Assembly: GCF_028471905.1 (NCBI RefSeq)
Contig: NZ_CP116902.1
Coordinates: forward strand, 246,501-310,500
Reading direction: 5' to 3'
DNA length: 64,000 nt
Source of the DNA: Aneurinibacillus uraniidurans
Lineage (GTDB): Bacteria > Bacillota > Bacilli > Aneurinibacillales > Aneurinibacillaceae
Under the pieces are notes generated by a model. The model made no database searches. It was not told the DNA's origin and was given only the letters and a program-made list of their open reading frames with translations. Position numbers and translations under genes: made by a program. Shown piece after piece: positions 16,014-25,206 of the stretch (position 1 is the first letter of the stretch; each line of letters begins with the position of its first letter).

Positions 16014-17274
16014 TAAAAGAATGGTTTATCAAATAGTAAAGAAGTTGAAAATATGTAAGGAGTTAATAAAAGCAGAAGGTTTCAGTAGAGGGATAAGAAT
16101 TATATATCATAAGGCTAGAAGTATAAATAGAATGAAAGGAGTGATTAAAAGGGATATTTGTAAGTTTTATTCTTTTATGAATTTATCTGATAAGGAATGT
16201 AGAATAGAATATAAAAAAAGAAAAGATGGAATTATAAAATTAGCCTGGTTTATACCTGACTTTGGCATAGGATCGGGTGGTCATTTAAATATTTTTAGAA
16301 CTATTAAGCTTTTGGAAAGCTATAATGTAGAGTCGGATGTTTATATTTGTGGAAATTCTCAATGGGGTGATGCTAGACAAGCTAAAAAGATAGTCGATAA
16401 TTACTTTTTTAATTTAAATTCATCCTTTTTTATAATTGATGAAGAGGAAATTGAGAGTATAGGGAAGCAATATGATGGGGCATTAGCTACGTCTTGGCAA
16501 ACAGCTTATTATGTGCGAGCATTCTATCAGTGTGCCAAAAAATTTTATTTCGTACAAGACTTTGAACCATACTTTTATGCACATGGTAGTTTATTTGCAT
16601 TTGCGGAAGAAACATATAACTTTGGTTTTTATGGAATTACGGCTGGGAGTTGGCTAGAAAATAAGCTTTCTAGAGAATATAAAATGAAATGTAAAAGTTT
16701 TAGTTTCTCATATGAGAAGGACTTATACTATATTACAGAAAATAGAGAGCATGAGGTTAAAAAGTTGTTTTTTTATTCAAGACCACCGACAGAAAGACGT
16801 GGTTTTGAATTAGGTGTTTTAGCTTTAGAGAAATTCTGCGAAAAAAATCCTGATGTAGTAGTAATAATGGCTGGCTGGGATGTTTCAGAATATCATTTGC
16901 CATTTAAGCATTTTAATGCAGGTGTAGTAAAGTTGGAGGAACTTCCTGATTTATACAATCAATGCGACGCTGCCTTGATTTTATCTTGTACAAATCTATC
17001 TTTGTTGCCATTAGAGTTAGCAGCATGTGGTTGCCCTGTTATTCTTAATGAAGGTGAGAATAATTCATGGATTGATCCAGATAAAGAATTATTTTTATAT
17101 GTTAAACCTACCATTGAAGACATATCTAAGCAGCTAGAAGTAGTTATGAATAATCGAATGAAAACAAAGGAAAGCTTTGTTTCAAGAACACGAGAATTTC
17201 TTTTGGATTCTTCCTGGGAAAAAGAAGCTAAGAAAGTTTATGGTTATATTACAGAATTTTTGGAGGGGAAATGA
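16006..17274 (+). CDS. GT-B glycosyltransferase, WsaF-like rhamnosyltransferase
   Basis: 422 residues. N-terminal basic segment, then a GT-B core beginning LAWFIPDFGIGSGGHLNIFR and ending with a GT4-like block, LEELPDLYNQCDAALILSCT followed by SLLPLELAACGCPVI. The domain order and the KFYFVQDFEPYFYAHGS block resemble WsaF, the beta-1,2-rhamnosyltransferase of the Geobacillus stearothermophilus S-layer glycan locus. Overlaps the preceding gene by 8 bases and the following one by an ATGA junction. Linkage specificity cannot be read from sequence. Confidence 0.82.
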   Translation: MDNKRMVYQIVKKLKICKELIKAEGFSRGIRIIYHKARSINRMKGVIKRDICKFYSFMNLSDKECRIEYKKRKDGIIKLAWFIPDFGIGSGGHLNIFRTIKLLESYNVESDVYICGNSQWGDARQAKKIVDNYFFNLNSSFFIIDEEEIESIGKQYDGALATSWQTAYYVRAFYQCAKKFYFVQDFEPYFYAHGSLFAFAEETYNFGFYGITAGSWLENKLSREYKMKCKSFSFSYEKDLYYITENREHEVKKLFFYSRPPTERRGFELGVLALEKFCEKNPDVVVIMAGWDVSEYHLPFKHFNAGVVKLEELPDLYNQCDAALILSCTNLSLLPLELAACGCPVILNEGENNSWIDPDKELFLYVKPTIEDISKQLEVVMNNRMKTKESFVSRTREFLLDSSWEKEAKKVYGYITEFLEGK

Positions 17275-18185
17275 ACGAGTTTCTAATTTTAGGATGTGGG
17301 TATCTAGGTTTTCATCTAGCCAATTATCTTTCTTCAAAGAATCATAGTGTGTTAGTAGCTGGAAGATATTCAGGATACATAGAGAAATTAAATGAAAAAG
17401 TATCTTTTTACTCATTAGATATTAGGGAAGTTGAGAAAATCCGACCCTTATTAAAATCGAATACAATTGTAGTATATGCAGCTAATACAATTAATGCTAC
17501 ACATAATTTTGGGTACCTAAAAGATGACATAGAACAAAATTATTTATCATTTATTGCCTTGCTCAATTTATGTTCTAGTGAAGGAATTGAAAAATTTATT
17601 TTTCTTTCATCTGCTGGAACAGTTTATGGAGATAATGAGGGACCTCATAAAGAAAATGATGTTTTAAGCCCTATTAATATATATGGATTACAAAAAGTAT
17701 ACTTTGAGTATTTATTGCAAGTTAAAGCTGCAGAAGACGATTCTTTTAAATATTTAGTTTTAAGAATCTCAAATCCTTATGGTGGATATCAAATTACAAA
17801 TAAAAAACAAGGAATCATTCCAATATTAGTTGAGAAGGCAATAAAAAATGATGTATTTGAACTTTGGGTAGATGAAAATACATCTAGAGATTATATATAT
17901 ATAGATGACTTTCTAGAAGTAACCCATAGGATTATTGCCAAGTCTGAGAACATAAATGAAATTATTAATATTAGTAGCGGAATTAGTTGTTCTATTAAAG
18001 AATTGATAAGTATTGTAGAATCTGTGGTAGGAAAAAAAATAAAGATCATCAAAAAGGGTATAAGTGTTCCAACTATTAGATCGAACGATATTGACAATAA
18101 AAAGATGTTAATGTTGACTAATTACACTTTGCAAACAAGCCTTTATCAAGGTATAGAAAAACAATTTTCTATGTTGATGAAATAA
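17271..18185 (+). CDS. NAD-dependent sugar epimerase/dehydratase (extended SDR)
   Basis: 304 residues. Rossmann glycine motif GCGYLGFH at residues 8-15, catalytic triad region LSSAGTVYGDN with YGLQKVYFEY (YxxxK), and SRDYIYIDDFLEV, typical of GalE/RmlB-type SDRs. It probably makes a nucleotide sugar for this glycan; substrate not predictable. Last gene of the AT-rich operon, coupled to the WsaF-like gene by ATGA overlap. Confidence 0.85.
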   Translation: MNEFLILGCGYLGFHLANYLSSKNHSVLVAGRYSGYIEKLNEKVSFYSLDIREVEKIRPLLKSNTIVVYAANTINATHNFGYLKDDIEQNYLSFIALLNLCSSEGIEKFIFLSSAGTVYGDNEGPHKENDVLSPINIYGLQKVYFEYLLQVKAAEDDSFKYLVLRISNPYGGYQITNKKQGIIPILVEKAIKNDVFELWVDENTSRDYIYIDDFLEVTHRIIAKSENINEIINISSGISCSIKELISIVESVVGKKIKIIKKGISVPTIRSNDIDNKKMLMLTNYTLQTSLYQGIEKQFSMLMK

Positions 18186-18235
18186 GTGAGGATAGTATGT
18201 TCTGTTGAAATAAACCTTCATGGCTTTTCAGCCGT

Positions 18236-18262
18236 AACCCTGACATGAAAATTAGGGTTTTT
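18236..18262 (+). terminator. weak intrinsic terminator after the glycan operon
   Basis: AACCCT (18236-18241) pairs with AGGGTT (18254-18259) and is followed by five Ts. Short stem. Confidence 0.5.
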
Positions 18263-18429
18263 CACAGAAAATAAAAGACTTTTGACAAGTAGAGAATATA
18301 AAAATAAAGCTGTTTACCTTGAATAAGTTTTTTATATTTAGAAGTTAAGTTATTCACTAAGAGGTACTGGTTACTGTGGCAGGTTTCCTAGCAAAGGTTT
18401 AGGTTGTTTACTAGATATTTATACGTTCG

Positions 18430-18600
18430 TTAAGTTTGGAACTTGGCTGGCTTTAATTTTTTGAGGAAACAGTTCAGGCAAATATAAAGGCAGACCACTT
18501 ATTATCAAAAGAGGTCGTCTTAAATTGTATACTCTCCTTCTCCTATTTAAGAGTGTAATTTTCATTCGGCATCCCTGATTAAACATGTAGAATAATATTC
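18430..18600 (+). pseudogene. fragment of an IS110-type transposase
   Basis: On the plus strand, FVKFGTWLALIF, a stop, then SSGKYKGRPLIIKRGR and LKLYTLLLLF resemble the C-terminal transposase_20 region of IS110 enzymes (pattern SGK..GR..I.KRG...LR..L). Multiple stops follow. Only a relic of the last third remains. Assignment is by eye. Confidence 0.5.
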
Positions 18601-18835
18601 ATTTATTAGTGTTGTTATTGCTGATGCTGAAGGAATTGCGTTGTCATGCTAGCTGACATGTAGGATGACTAAACTCTATAAGTGAAACCTTTATATATAA
18701 ATATAGAACAATTGAAAAAATTCGTGAGAGTATGGAGCAAACTGTTTGGAATAATTGGGCGGTCTTGTCTTAGGAACGCTCATCAGTTATACGTTGAGTT
18801 TTATCTAAAATTATTTTTGAAAAGGATGAATCATT

Positions 18836-19705
18836 ATGAAAGGCATTATCTTAGCAGGAGGAAGCGGTACACGTCTTTATCCCCTAACTCGATCTGTGTC
18901 AAAACAACTGCTTCCTATTTACGACAAGCCAATGATTTATTACCCATTATCAGTCTTAATGCTTTCAGGAATTCGTGATATTTTAATTATCTCTACACCA
19001 GAGGATACACCGCGCTATGAGCAGCTTCTTGGTGATGGAAGCGAACTGGGTATTTCACTTTCTTACACTGTTCAACTTTCCCCAGATGGACTGGCGCAAG
19101 CCTTTATTCTTGGAGAAGAATTTATTGGGAACGACAGTGTTGCGCTCGTTCTCGGAGACAATATCTTCTATGGAGATGGCTTTACCCGCATGCTACAGCG
19201 CTCAGCTAAGCGTGAATCAGGAGCAACAGTCTTTGGCTATAACGTAAAAGATCCAGAACGCTTTGGTGTAGTAGAGTTTGACGAGAACGGTAAAGCAATC
19301 TCAATTGAAGAAAAGCCTACAGAGCCGAAGTCTATGTATGCGGTAACGGGTCTCTATTTCTATGATAACCGCGTGATCGAAATTGCGAAAAACATCAAGC
19401 CGTCTGCTCGTGGTGAACTTGAGATTACAGATGTAAATAAAGTATACCTGGAAATGGGCGAGCTAAATGTTGAACTGTTGGGTCGTGGGTTTGCTTGGCT
19501 GGATACAGGAACGCATGAATCGCTGCTTCAAGCTTCACAGTTCATCGAGACTGTCGAAAAACGTCAAAGCTTGAAAGTTGCTTGTTTGGAAGAGATTTCA
19601 TATCGTATGGGATACATCTCAAAAGAACAACTTCTGACTTTGGCAGAACCATTAATGAAGAATGAATATGGTCAGTATTTAGTACGGTTAGCTAAACAGT
19701 TGTAG
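18836..19705 (+). CDS. rmlA: glucose-1-phosphate thymidylyltransferase
   Basis: 289 residues, standard RmlA length. Starts [20 protein letters not shown] (nucleotide-binding signature), then [29 protein letters not shown], and EEKPTEPKS. It makes dTDP-glucose, the first step of dTDP-L-rhamnose synthesis. ATG 18836 follows AAAGGATG. First gene of rmlA-rmlC-rmlB-rmlD; base composition returns to normal here, in contrast to the AT-rich operon upstream. Confidence 0.96.
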   Translation: MKGIILAGGSGTRLYPLTRSVSKQLLPIYDKPMIYYPLSVLMLSGIRDILIISTPEDTPRYEQLLGDGSELGISLSYTVQLSPDGLAQAFILGEEFIGNDSVALVLGDNIFYGDGFTRMLQRSAKRESGATVFGYNVKDPERFGVVEFDENGKAISIEEKPTEPKSMYAVTGLYFYDNRVIEIAKNIKPSARGELEITDVNKVYLEMGELNVELLGRGFAWLDTGTHESLLQASQFIETVEKRQSLKVACLEEISYRMGYISKEQLLTLAEPLMKNEYGQYLVRLAKQL

Positions 19706-19728
19706 AGTATTAGCGAGGAGATTCGGCA

Positions 19729-20277
19729 ATGAAAATTACAAAAAGTTGTTTAGAGGGTGTGCATTTACTAGAGCCAAAAGTTTTTGGAGACGCTCGAGGT
19801 TATTTCATGGAAAGCTATAACCAAAAAGTTTTGGATGAAGCAGGTATTTCCCTTTCCTTTATTCAGGATAACCAGTCGCTCTCCCGAGAAACGGGTGTAC
19901 TGCGAGGACTTCATTATCAGCTTAACCCTAAAGCACAGACAAAGTTGATTCGTGTGCTTTCAGGTGCAATTTATGATGTAGTCGTAGATATTCGCAAGGG
20001 TTCCCCGACTTTCGGGCAGTGGGAAAGCTTTATTTTAAGCGAAGATAACAAGCGACAATTGCTCGTACCAAAAGGCTTTGCTCATGGCTTCTGTACACTT
20101 GTGCCGGATACACAGGTATTCTATAAAGTAGATGAATATTACTCACCTGAACATGACCGTGGCATTGCCTGGGATGATCCTGCATTAGGAATTCCGTGGC
20201 CGACATCCAATCCGATTCTGTCTGAGAAGGACAAGCATCATCCTGTGCTTGCAGAAGCGGAAATAAATTTTGAATAG
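19729..20277 (+). CDS. rmlC: dTDP-4-dehydrorhamnose 3,5-epimerase
   Basis: 182 residues, cupin fold. GVLRGLHYQLNP holds the catalytic histidine, YDVVVDIRKGSPTFGQW and VPKGFAHGFCTL are the other family signatures, and the conserved YYSPEHDRGIAWDDP lies near the C-terminus. It epimerises C3 and C5 of dTDP-4-keto-6-deoxyglucose. 23 bases after rmlA with GCGAGGAG as ribosome site; rmlB starts 13 bases later. Confidence 0.96.
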   Translation: MKITKSCLEGVHLLEPKVFGDARGYFMESYNQKVLDEAGISLSFIQDNQSLSRETGVLRGLHYQLNPKAQTKLIRVLSGAIYDVVVDIRKGSPTFGQWESFILSEDNKRQLLVPKGFAHGFCTLVPDTQVFYKVDEYYSPEHDRGIAWDDPALGIPWPTSNPILSEKDKHHPVLAEAEINFE

Positions 20278-20290
20278 GGGAAGAAAACTT

Positions 20291-21310
20291 GTGAAAATGC
20301 TTGTAACAGGCGGAGCGGGCTTTATCGGAAGCAACTTCGTCAACTATATGGTGAAGAAGTATCCTGATTACCAATTTGTAAACTTCGACGCTCTTACATA
20401 CGCGGGGAATCTTGAGAATCTGGTAGAAGCGGAAAAAATGCCAAACTACCGTTTTGTAAAAGGTGATATTTGTAACCGTGAACTTGTTAATTCTCTTGTC
20501 GCAGATGGTGCAGATGTCATTGTAAACTTCGCAGCGGAATCACACGTAGACCGCAGCATTACAGAGCCGGATATTTTTGTGAAGACAAACGTAATGGGTA
20601 CGCAAGTTTTACTTGATGCTGCGAAAAAGTATAGCATCAAAAAATATGTGCAAGTTTCTACGGATGAGGTATATGGAACGCTTGGGGATACTGGATTTTT
20701 CACAGAAGAAACACCGCTTGCACCAAACAGTCCATATTCAGCAAGTAAAGCAAGTGCGGATCTTCTTGTACGTGCGTACCATGAAACGTACGGATTGCCA
20801 GTGAACATTACACGCTGCTCTAACAACTATGGGCCGTATCATTTTCCGGAAAAGCTCATCCCGCTTATGATTATTAATGCGCTTCATGACAAGGAGCTAC
20901 CAGTATACGGTGACGGAATGAATGTACGTGACTGGCTGTATGTTGAAGATCACTGTGCTGCCATTGATCTGGTTATTCATGAGGGAAAAAGCGGAGAAGT
21001 GTACAATGTTGGTGGCAATAACGAGCATCCAAACATTGAGATTGTGAAGTGTGTGCTAAAAGAATTGGGTAAATCAGAAGAGTTGATTCGCTATGTACAG
21101 GACCGCCCTGGACATGATCGGCGGTATGCAATCGATGCGACCAAGCTTATGACCGAACTGGGCTGGAAGCCGAAGCATACATTTGAGACAGGAATTGTGG
21201 AAACCATTCACTGGTACTTGAACAACCGTGAATGGTGGGAACGAATCATCAGTGGTGACTACCAGCAATACTATGACAAGCAGTACAAGCAGCGTCTGGA
21301 AGAGGTGTAA
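20291..21310 (+). CDS. rmlB: dTDP-glucose 4,6-dehydratase
   Basis: 339 residues from GTG 20291, extended SDR. LVTGGAGFIGSNFVN (NAD site), STDEVYGTLGD, YSASKASADLLVRA (YxxxK), and RCSNNYGPYHFPEKLIP are diagnostic. It removes water from dTDP-glucose. Start: AGGGGAAG is spaced for GTG 20291; ATG 20297 is the alternative, and a longer frame running into rmlC from 20270 lacks a ribosome site. Its stop is one base before rmlD. Confidence 0.96.
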   Translation: MKMLVTGGAGFIGSNFVNYMVKKYPDYQFVNFDALTYAGNLENLVEAEKMPNYRFVKGDICNRELVNSLVADGADVIVNFAAESHVDRSITEPDIFVKTNVMGTQVLLDAAKKYSIKKYVQVSTDEVYGTLGDTGFFTEETPLAPNSPYSASKASADLLVRAYHETYGLPVNITRCSNNYGPYHFPEKLIPLMIINALHDKELPVYGDGMNVRDWLYVEDHCAAIDLVIHEGKSGEVYNVGGNNEHPNIEIVKCVLKELGKSEELIRYVQDRPGHDRRYAIDATKLMTELGWKPKHTFETGIVETIHWYLNNREWWERIISGDYQQYYDKQYKQRLEEV

Positions 21311-21311
21311 G

Positions 21312-22157
21312 ATGGTCAAGGTTCTTGTAACAGGCGGAAATGGTCAGCTTGGTACAGATGTGGCACTCTTGCTTAAGAGACATAGCTATGACGTATATGC
21401 ATATGGGCGCGACAGACTGGATATTACAAACCAAAGTCAGGTTCAGGATGTAGTTCGACAGATTCAACCAGATGTTATCATTCATACGGCTGCCTATACA
21501 AAGGTTGATCAGGCCGAAACCGATTCGGATATGGCTTATCTGGTTAATGCGGTTGGGACGCGTAACATAGCGGTTGAAGCGGAGCGTTATCAGGCAAAGC
21601 TCATCTATATTAGTACGGACTATGTGTTTGACGGAACGGCAGATACGCCATACTCTGAATTTGCGTCGGTAAACCCTGTCAGTATGTATGGGAAATCTAA
21701 GTGGGCAGGAGAGGAGTTTGTTCGGCAGCTCTGCTCGCGATTTTTTATTGTGCGAACTTCATGGGTATACGGGAAGCATGGTCATAACTTTGTGAAAACA
21801 ATGCTTAGGCTGGCAGAGACACGGAATGAACTGCGTGTTGTGCATGACCAGATTGGTTCTCCAACGTATACAGTGGATCTTGCTTTGTTTTTGCTTCAAC
21901 TTCTGCAAACAGAGGCGTATGGAACATATCATGCTTCGAATAGTGGGGTGTGCTCCTGGTATGAGTTTGCTTGTGCGATTTTCGAAGAAGCAGGGCTGAG
22001 TCATATTCAGGTGCATCCGATCCCGACTGCGGAGTATCCGCTGCCTGCGCCACGTCCGGCATATTCTGTGCTTGATCATATGATGATTCGCCTTCAAAAC
22101 ATGAGCGATTTGCGGCACTGGAGAGAGGGACTGCAAAGTTTTCTGAAGGAATTATAA
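21312..22157 (+). CDS. rmlD: dTDP-4-dehydrorhamnose reductase
   Basis: 281 residues. VLVTGGNGQLGTDVA (NADPH site), DRLDITNQSQV, HTAAYTKVDQAE, STDYVFDG, YGKSKWAGE (YxxxK) and RTSWVYG are all RmlD signatures. It completes dTDP-L-rhamnose. ATG 21312 lies just after the rmlB stop with AGAGGTG upstream; an upstream in-frame ATG inside rmlB (21228) would add 28 residues unlike the family. Ends at a terminator. Confidence 0.96.
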   Translation: MVKVLVTGGNGQLGTDVALLLKRHSYDVYAYGRDRLDITNQSQVQDVVRQIQPDVIIHTAAYTKVDQAETDSDMAYLVNAVGTRNIAVEAERYQAKLIYISTDYVFDGTADTPYSEFASVNPVSMYGKSKWAGEEFVRQLCSRFFIVRTSWVYGKHGHNFVKTMLRLAETRNELRVVHDQIGSPTYTVDLALFLLQLLQTEAYGTYHASNSGVCSWYEFACAIFEEAGLSHIQVHPIPTAEYPLPAPRPAYSVLDHMMIRLQNMSDLRHWREGLQSFLKEL

Positions 22158-22185
22158 AAGACCGGGTCAACTCCCGGTCTTTTTT
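22156..22185 (+). terminator. intrinsic terminator of rmlACBD
   Basis: AAAAGACCGGG (22156-22166) pairs with CCCGGTCTTTT around a TCAACT loop and runs into Ts. Confidence 0.9.
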
Positions 22186-22216
22186 GTTATCATAGAAAAA
22201 GGCAGGTGAAACTAGA

Positions 22217-23134
22217 GTGAAGGCTGTACAAATTTTATTATCAACATACAATGGCGAGGCTTTCCTTAGGGAACAGCTGGATAGCTTGCTGCTACAAACA
22301 TATAAACCGGTTCATATTTTTGTTCGTGATGATGGGTCTACGGATCAAACAAGAGAGATCCTTGAACAGTATCGAGAACAGCACGAAAATATTGAGGTGG
22401 TATTTGAAAAAAATATCGGTGTAATCCCGAGTTTTTTAGAACTGCTACAGCAAGCTTCTGATCAGGCAGGCTATCTAGCATTTTGTGATCAGGACGATTA
22501 CTGGCACGCTGATAAAATAGAGAAAGCTGTTCAAAAGTTGGATACTGTCGATTCTGCTATACCTGCGATGTATTGCAGCCGTGTAGAATTGGTGAATGGG
22601 GAACTCGCTCATATCGGAATGTACCCCTTGCATAAAAGAGGGCCCGCGTTTGAAAATGCGGTTGTACAAAATATCGCAACAGGCTGCACCATCGTCATGA
22701 ATCAGGCGGCTAGGCGGTTACTTTTGCAGCATGTACCGGATGCGAGTAAAGTGATTATGCATGACTGGTGGTTTTATCTTGTCGTGTCAGCATTCGGCAC
22801 TGTGATATATGATCCGGAATCGAGCATGCTGTATCGGCAGCATGCAGCTAATACAGTAGGTGCGGATCATACGCTAATCGGAAGATGGGTTACGCGCTTT
22901 CAGCGTTATATTAAAAAGAAGCAGTATAAATTTATTACCAATCAAAATAAAGAGTTCATGAGATTATATGGGGATAAGCTTGATCAAGAAAAGAAGGGAG
23001 TATTAACTCGTTTCTTACAGAGCAGAAGCTCACTATGGGGAAGAATTCAATACTTCATGTTTTCAGATACATATCGGCAATCGTGGAATGAGAATATAAT
23101 TTGCCGTTTGGTTTTATTATTGAATATGGTCTAA
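22217..23134 (+). CDS. GT2 glycosyltransferase
   Basis: 305 residues from a GTG start with AGGTGA upstream. GT-A family 2: VQILLSTYNGEAFLREQLDS, FVRDDGSTDQT (first aspartates), YLAFCDQDDYWHADK (DxD-like metal site), and a HDWWFYLV block typical of rhamnosyltransferases of the RfbF/WsaE-domain type. It would add a sugar, probably rhamnose, to the lipid-linked chain. It lies between the rml operon and the initiating transferase gene, whose start is 20 bases after its stop. Confidence 0.88.
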   Translation: MKAVQILLSTYNGEAFLREQLDSLLLQTYKPVHIFVRDDGSTDQTREILEQYREQHENIEVVFEKNIGVIPSFLELLQQASDQAGYLAFCDQDDYWHADKIEKAVQKLDTVDSAIPAMYCSRVELVNGELAHIGMYPLHKRGPAFENAVVQNIATGCTIVMNQAARRLLLQHVPDASKVIMHDWWFYLVVSAFGTVIYDPESSMLYRQHAANTVGADHTLIGRWVTRFQRYIKKKQYKFITNQNKEFMRLYGDKLDQEKKGVLTRFLQSRSSLWGRIQYFMFSDTYRQSWNENIICRLVLLLNMV

Positions 23135-23154
23135 AAAGATATTGGGGTAGATAC

Positions 23155-24579
23155 ATGGGAAGAAACATTTTTGTAAAACTATCAAAGGTGCTATTTGCCT
23201 GCTTTGACCTGCTGATTGTTAACATCGGGATTCTTCTGGCGTTTCGTGTGAAGTTTGGTCATAACATTCCAGAGTATAACTGGAATTCATATGAGAGTGT
23301 ATGGCTCGGGCTTTCGCTTGTTTCTCTCGTCGTCTTTTATATGTTTGATCTCTACTCTAACTGGCGCCGGAAGAGTATTTATAATCTCATTTATGCGATT
23401 GTGCTTTCAGTTGGTACGCTAAGCTTATTTACGATGGCCCTTACGTTCTGGTATCGTGGCTTTTCATTTCCACGAAGTGTTATTGTTCTATCGTTCTTAA
23501 TCCAAGTTGTTCTTTTTATTAGCATACGTTCGCTTGTATGGTGGGCGGCTAAGCGGAAATATGGTCGCCGCAGAGTGCTTATTATCGATGAAAAAAGAGA
23601 ACAGGCATTTCTTTTTGCAAAGAAGTTCTTGCAGCATACGACCGGATGGTTTGTAATCCATGATGTACTGGAAGCAGAACGTTGGAAAAAAATGATCCAC
23701 ACCATTCATGAAGTGGATGTAGTGCTTCTAAGTCCAATGCTTTCCCGGGAAGAGCGGGCCGAGATTCTCAGCTATTGTTCGCGGTACGGGAAAGAGGTTT
23801 TGCTTGTTCCCGAACTGTTCGAGCTATTCATTCTCGATGCCGAGCCACAGCAAATCGACGACATGCTTGTCCTGTCTGTACAGCCACCGGGTTTAAGCGC
23901 AGCACAGCTGTTCCTTAAACGCCTGTTTGATATTGTAGCATCACTAGCGTTAATTACGCTACTTAGTCCAGCTATGCTTATTTTGTTCATCCTCGTTCCG
24001 GCAACATCCAGAGGACCTGCCATCTTCAAGCAGGAGCGTATGGGTCGTAATGGGAAAGAGTACATGATCTATAAATTTCGCAGCATGGTACAGGATGCAG
24101 AAAAGTATACCGGTCCCATGCTGGCGGTAGAAAAAGATTCGCGTATTACACCGCTTGGTCATTTCATCCGCGCCACAAGACTGGATGAAATTCCTCAATT
24201 GTTTAACGTTCTCAAAGGAGACATGAGTCTGGTCGGTCCGCGCCCGGAACGAGCTTTTTTTATTGAGCAGTTCAGTGAGATGCTGCCGGATTATACATAC
24301 CGCATGTCAGTTAAGCCAGGGATTACAGGGATGGCGCAGGTGATGGCACGTTACAGCACGACTGCTGAAGATAAGCTACGCTTCGATCTGATGTATGTCC
24401 GTAACTATTCGCTGGCACTCGATATCAAAATTCTCCTTCAAACCATTCGGGTCGTGTTCCAGTGGGGGCAGTCAAAAGGCGTACAGCATAGTGAAGAAGC
24501 TTGTCACGATGAGGTACTAAATCAGCTTGGAAATTATGAGGCCGCTGCAGGACGTGACACGATAACAAGGGAGAAATAA
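23155..24579 (+). CDS. polyprenyl glycosylphosphotransferase (WsaP/WbaP type)
   Basis: 474 residues. N-terminal half: five hydrophobic segments (about 5-130) and a CoA-binding-like Rossmann region; C-terminal half: the bacterial sugar transferase domain (PF02397) with KRLFDIVASLALITLLSPAM, IFKQERMGRNGKEYMIYKFR, RLDEIPQLFNVLKGDMSLVG, PRPERAFF and KPGITGMAQV. It transfers a sugar-1-phosphate to undecaprenyl phosphate and starts glycan assembly; Geobacillus WsaP is the galactose-specific example. ATG 23155 with GGGGTAG upstream is preferred to a TTG at 23101 that overlaps the preceding gene. Confidence 0.92.
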   Translation: MGRNIFVKLSKVLFACFDLLIVNIGILLAFRVKFGHNIPEYNWNSYESVWLGLSLVSLVVFYMFDLYSNWRRKSIYNLIYAIVLSVGTLSLFTMALTFWYRGFSFPRSVIVLSFLIQVVLFISIRSLVWWAAKRKYGRRRVLIIDEKREQAFLFAKKFLQHTTGWFVIHDVLEAERWKKMIHTIHEVDVVLLSPMLSREERAEILSYCSRYGKEVLLVPELFELFILDAEPQQIDDMLVLSVQPPGLSAAQLFLKRLFDIVASLALITLLSPAMLILFILVPATSRGPAIFKQERMGRNGKEYMIYKFRSMVQDAEKYTGPMLAVEKDSRITPLGHFIRATRLDEIPQLFNVLKGDMSLVGPRPERAFFIEQFSEMLPDYTYRMSVKPGITGMAQVMARYSTTAEDKLRFDLMYVRNYSLALDIKILLQTIRVVFQWGQSKGVQHSEEACHDEVLNQLGNYEAAAGRDTITREK

Positions 24580-24580
24580 G

Positions 24581-24615
24581 GCAAAGCGGAGCATAGCGTA
24601 GCTCCGTTTTTTGCG
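24581..24615 (+). terminator. intrinsic terminator after the sugar transferase gene
   Basis: GCAAA-GCGGAGC and GCTCCG-TTTTTTGC arms enclose ATAGCGTA; the T-run is part of the extended stem. Confidence 0.85.
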
Positions 24616-24692
24616 TTCAGATAAAGGACTGAGAGTATTCTTGTCGAATACAAGTTGTCGAAAAAGAAAAATTCAGGAGGATTGATGGAGGC

Positions 24693-25187
24693 ATGGAGGA
24701 AAAAAACTCCGAAAAAAAACGAAACATAGTGGTTTATGCGATGGTTGGATTAGCGATAGCAGCGATTGCTGTCTCCAGTATAGCAGGAAGCGAGCAGGAT
24801 GCAGCATATAAGCAAGGAGCACAGCAATTTCAGTCTGCTATCCAGAAGATGAATCAGAAGGATTATTCGGGTGCAGAGAAGGATTTGCAGAACGTCATTA
24901 CCCAATATCCAGATAGTTTTGTCGTTCAGTGGCAATACGGTGCAAGCCTGGCCGGACAGAAAAAATATCAGGAAGCGAATGAATGGTATGTGAAGGCAAG
25001 AAAACAGCGACCGTTTCTTGTGCAGAATCAGAAATATGCACTGCAATATGGAGAATTACTGATTCATCTGCAAGATTATAAGAAAGCAGAGCGCTACTTG
25101 CAGGAGGTACAAAAGCTGAATAAGGACCCGCAATTGTCTGCACAGGCGACAGTGCTGCTTCAGGAAGTTGCAGCAAAAACAAAATAA
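24693..25187 (+). CDS. membrane-anchored TPR protein
   Basis: 164 residues. Short charged cytoplasmic N-terminus, one transmembrane segment (about 12-30), then an extracytoplasmic tetratricopeptide region (about 35-160, with units such as QKDYSGAEKDLQNVITQYP and QDYKKAERYLQEVQKL). TPRs bind proteins. It lies 19 bases before the O-antigen-ligase-like gene, which lacks its own TPR tail, so the two may form one complex on the outer face of the membrane. ATG 24693 is preceded by AGGAGG about 12 bases upstream. Confidence 0.8.
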   Translation: MEEKNSEKKRNIVVYAMVGLAIAAIAVSSIAGSEQDAAYKQGAQQFQSAIQKMNQKDYSGAEKDLQNVITQYPDSFVVQWQYGASLAGQKKYQEANEWYVKARKQRPFLVQNQKYALQYGELLIHLQDYKKAERYLQEVQKLNKDPQLSAQATVLLQEVAAKTK

Positions 25188-25206
25188 TTAAAAGGGGAAA
25201 GGATAC

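Larger units (their letters stand above)
18186..18835. other. 650-base gene-poor gap between glycan operon and rmlA
   Basis: Holds a weak terminator (18236-18262) and a decayed IS110-type transposase (18430-18600), both listed separately. A TTGACA at 18292 with an AT-rich spacer could be an orphan promoter. A 98-codon open frame from 18682 overlaps rmlA out of frame and is not credible. Nothing else seen. Confidence 0.5.

Noticed and set aside
18682-18978. 98-codon plus-strand frame before rmlA
   Set aside because: Overlaps the true rmlA start by 140 bases in another frame and has no ribosome site.
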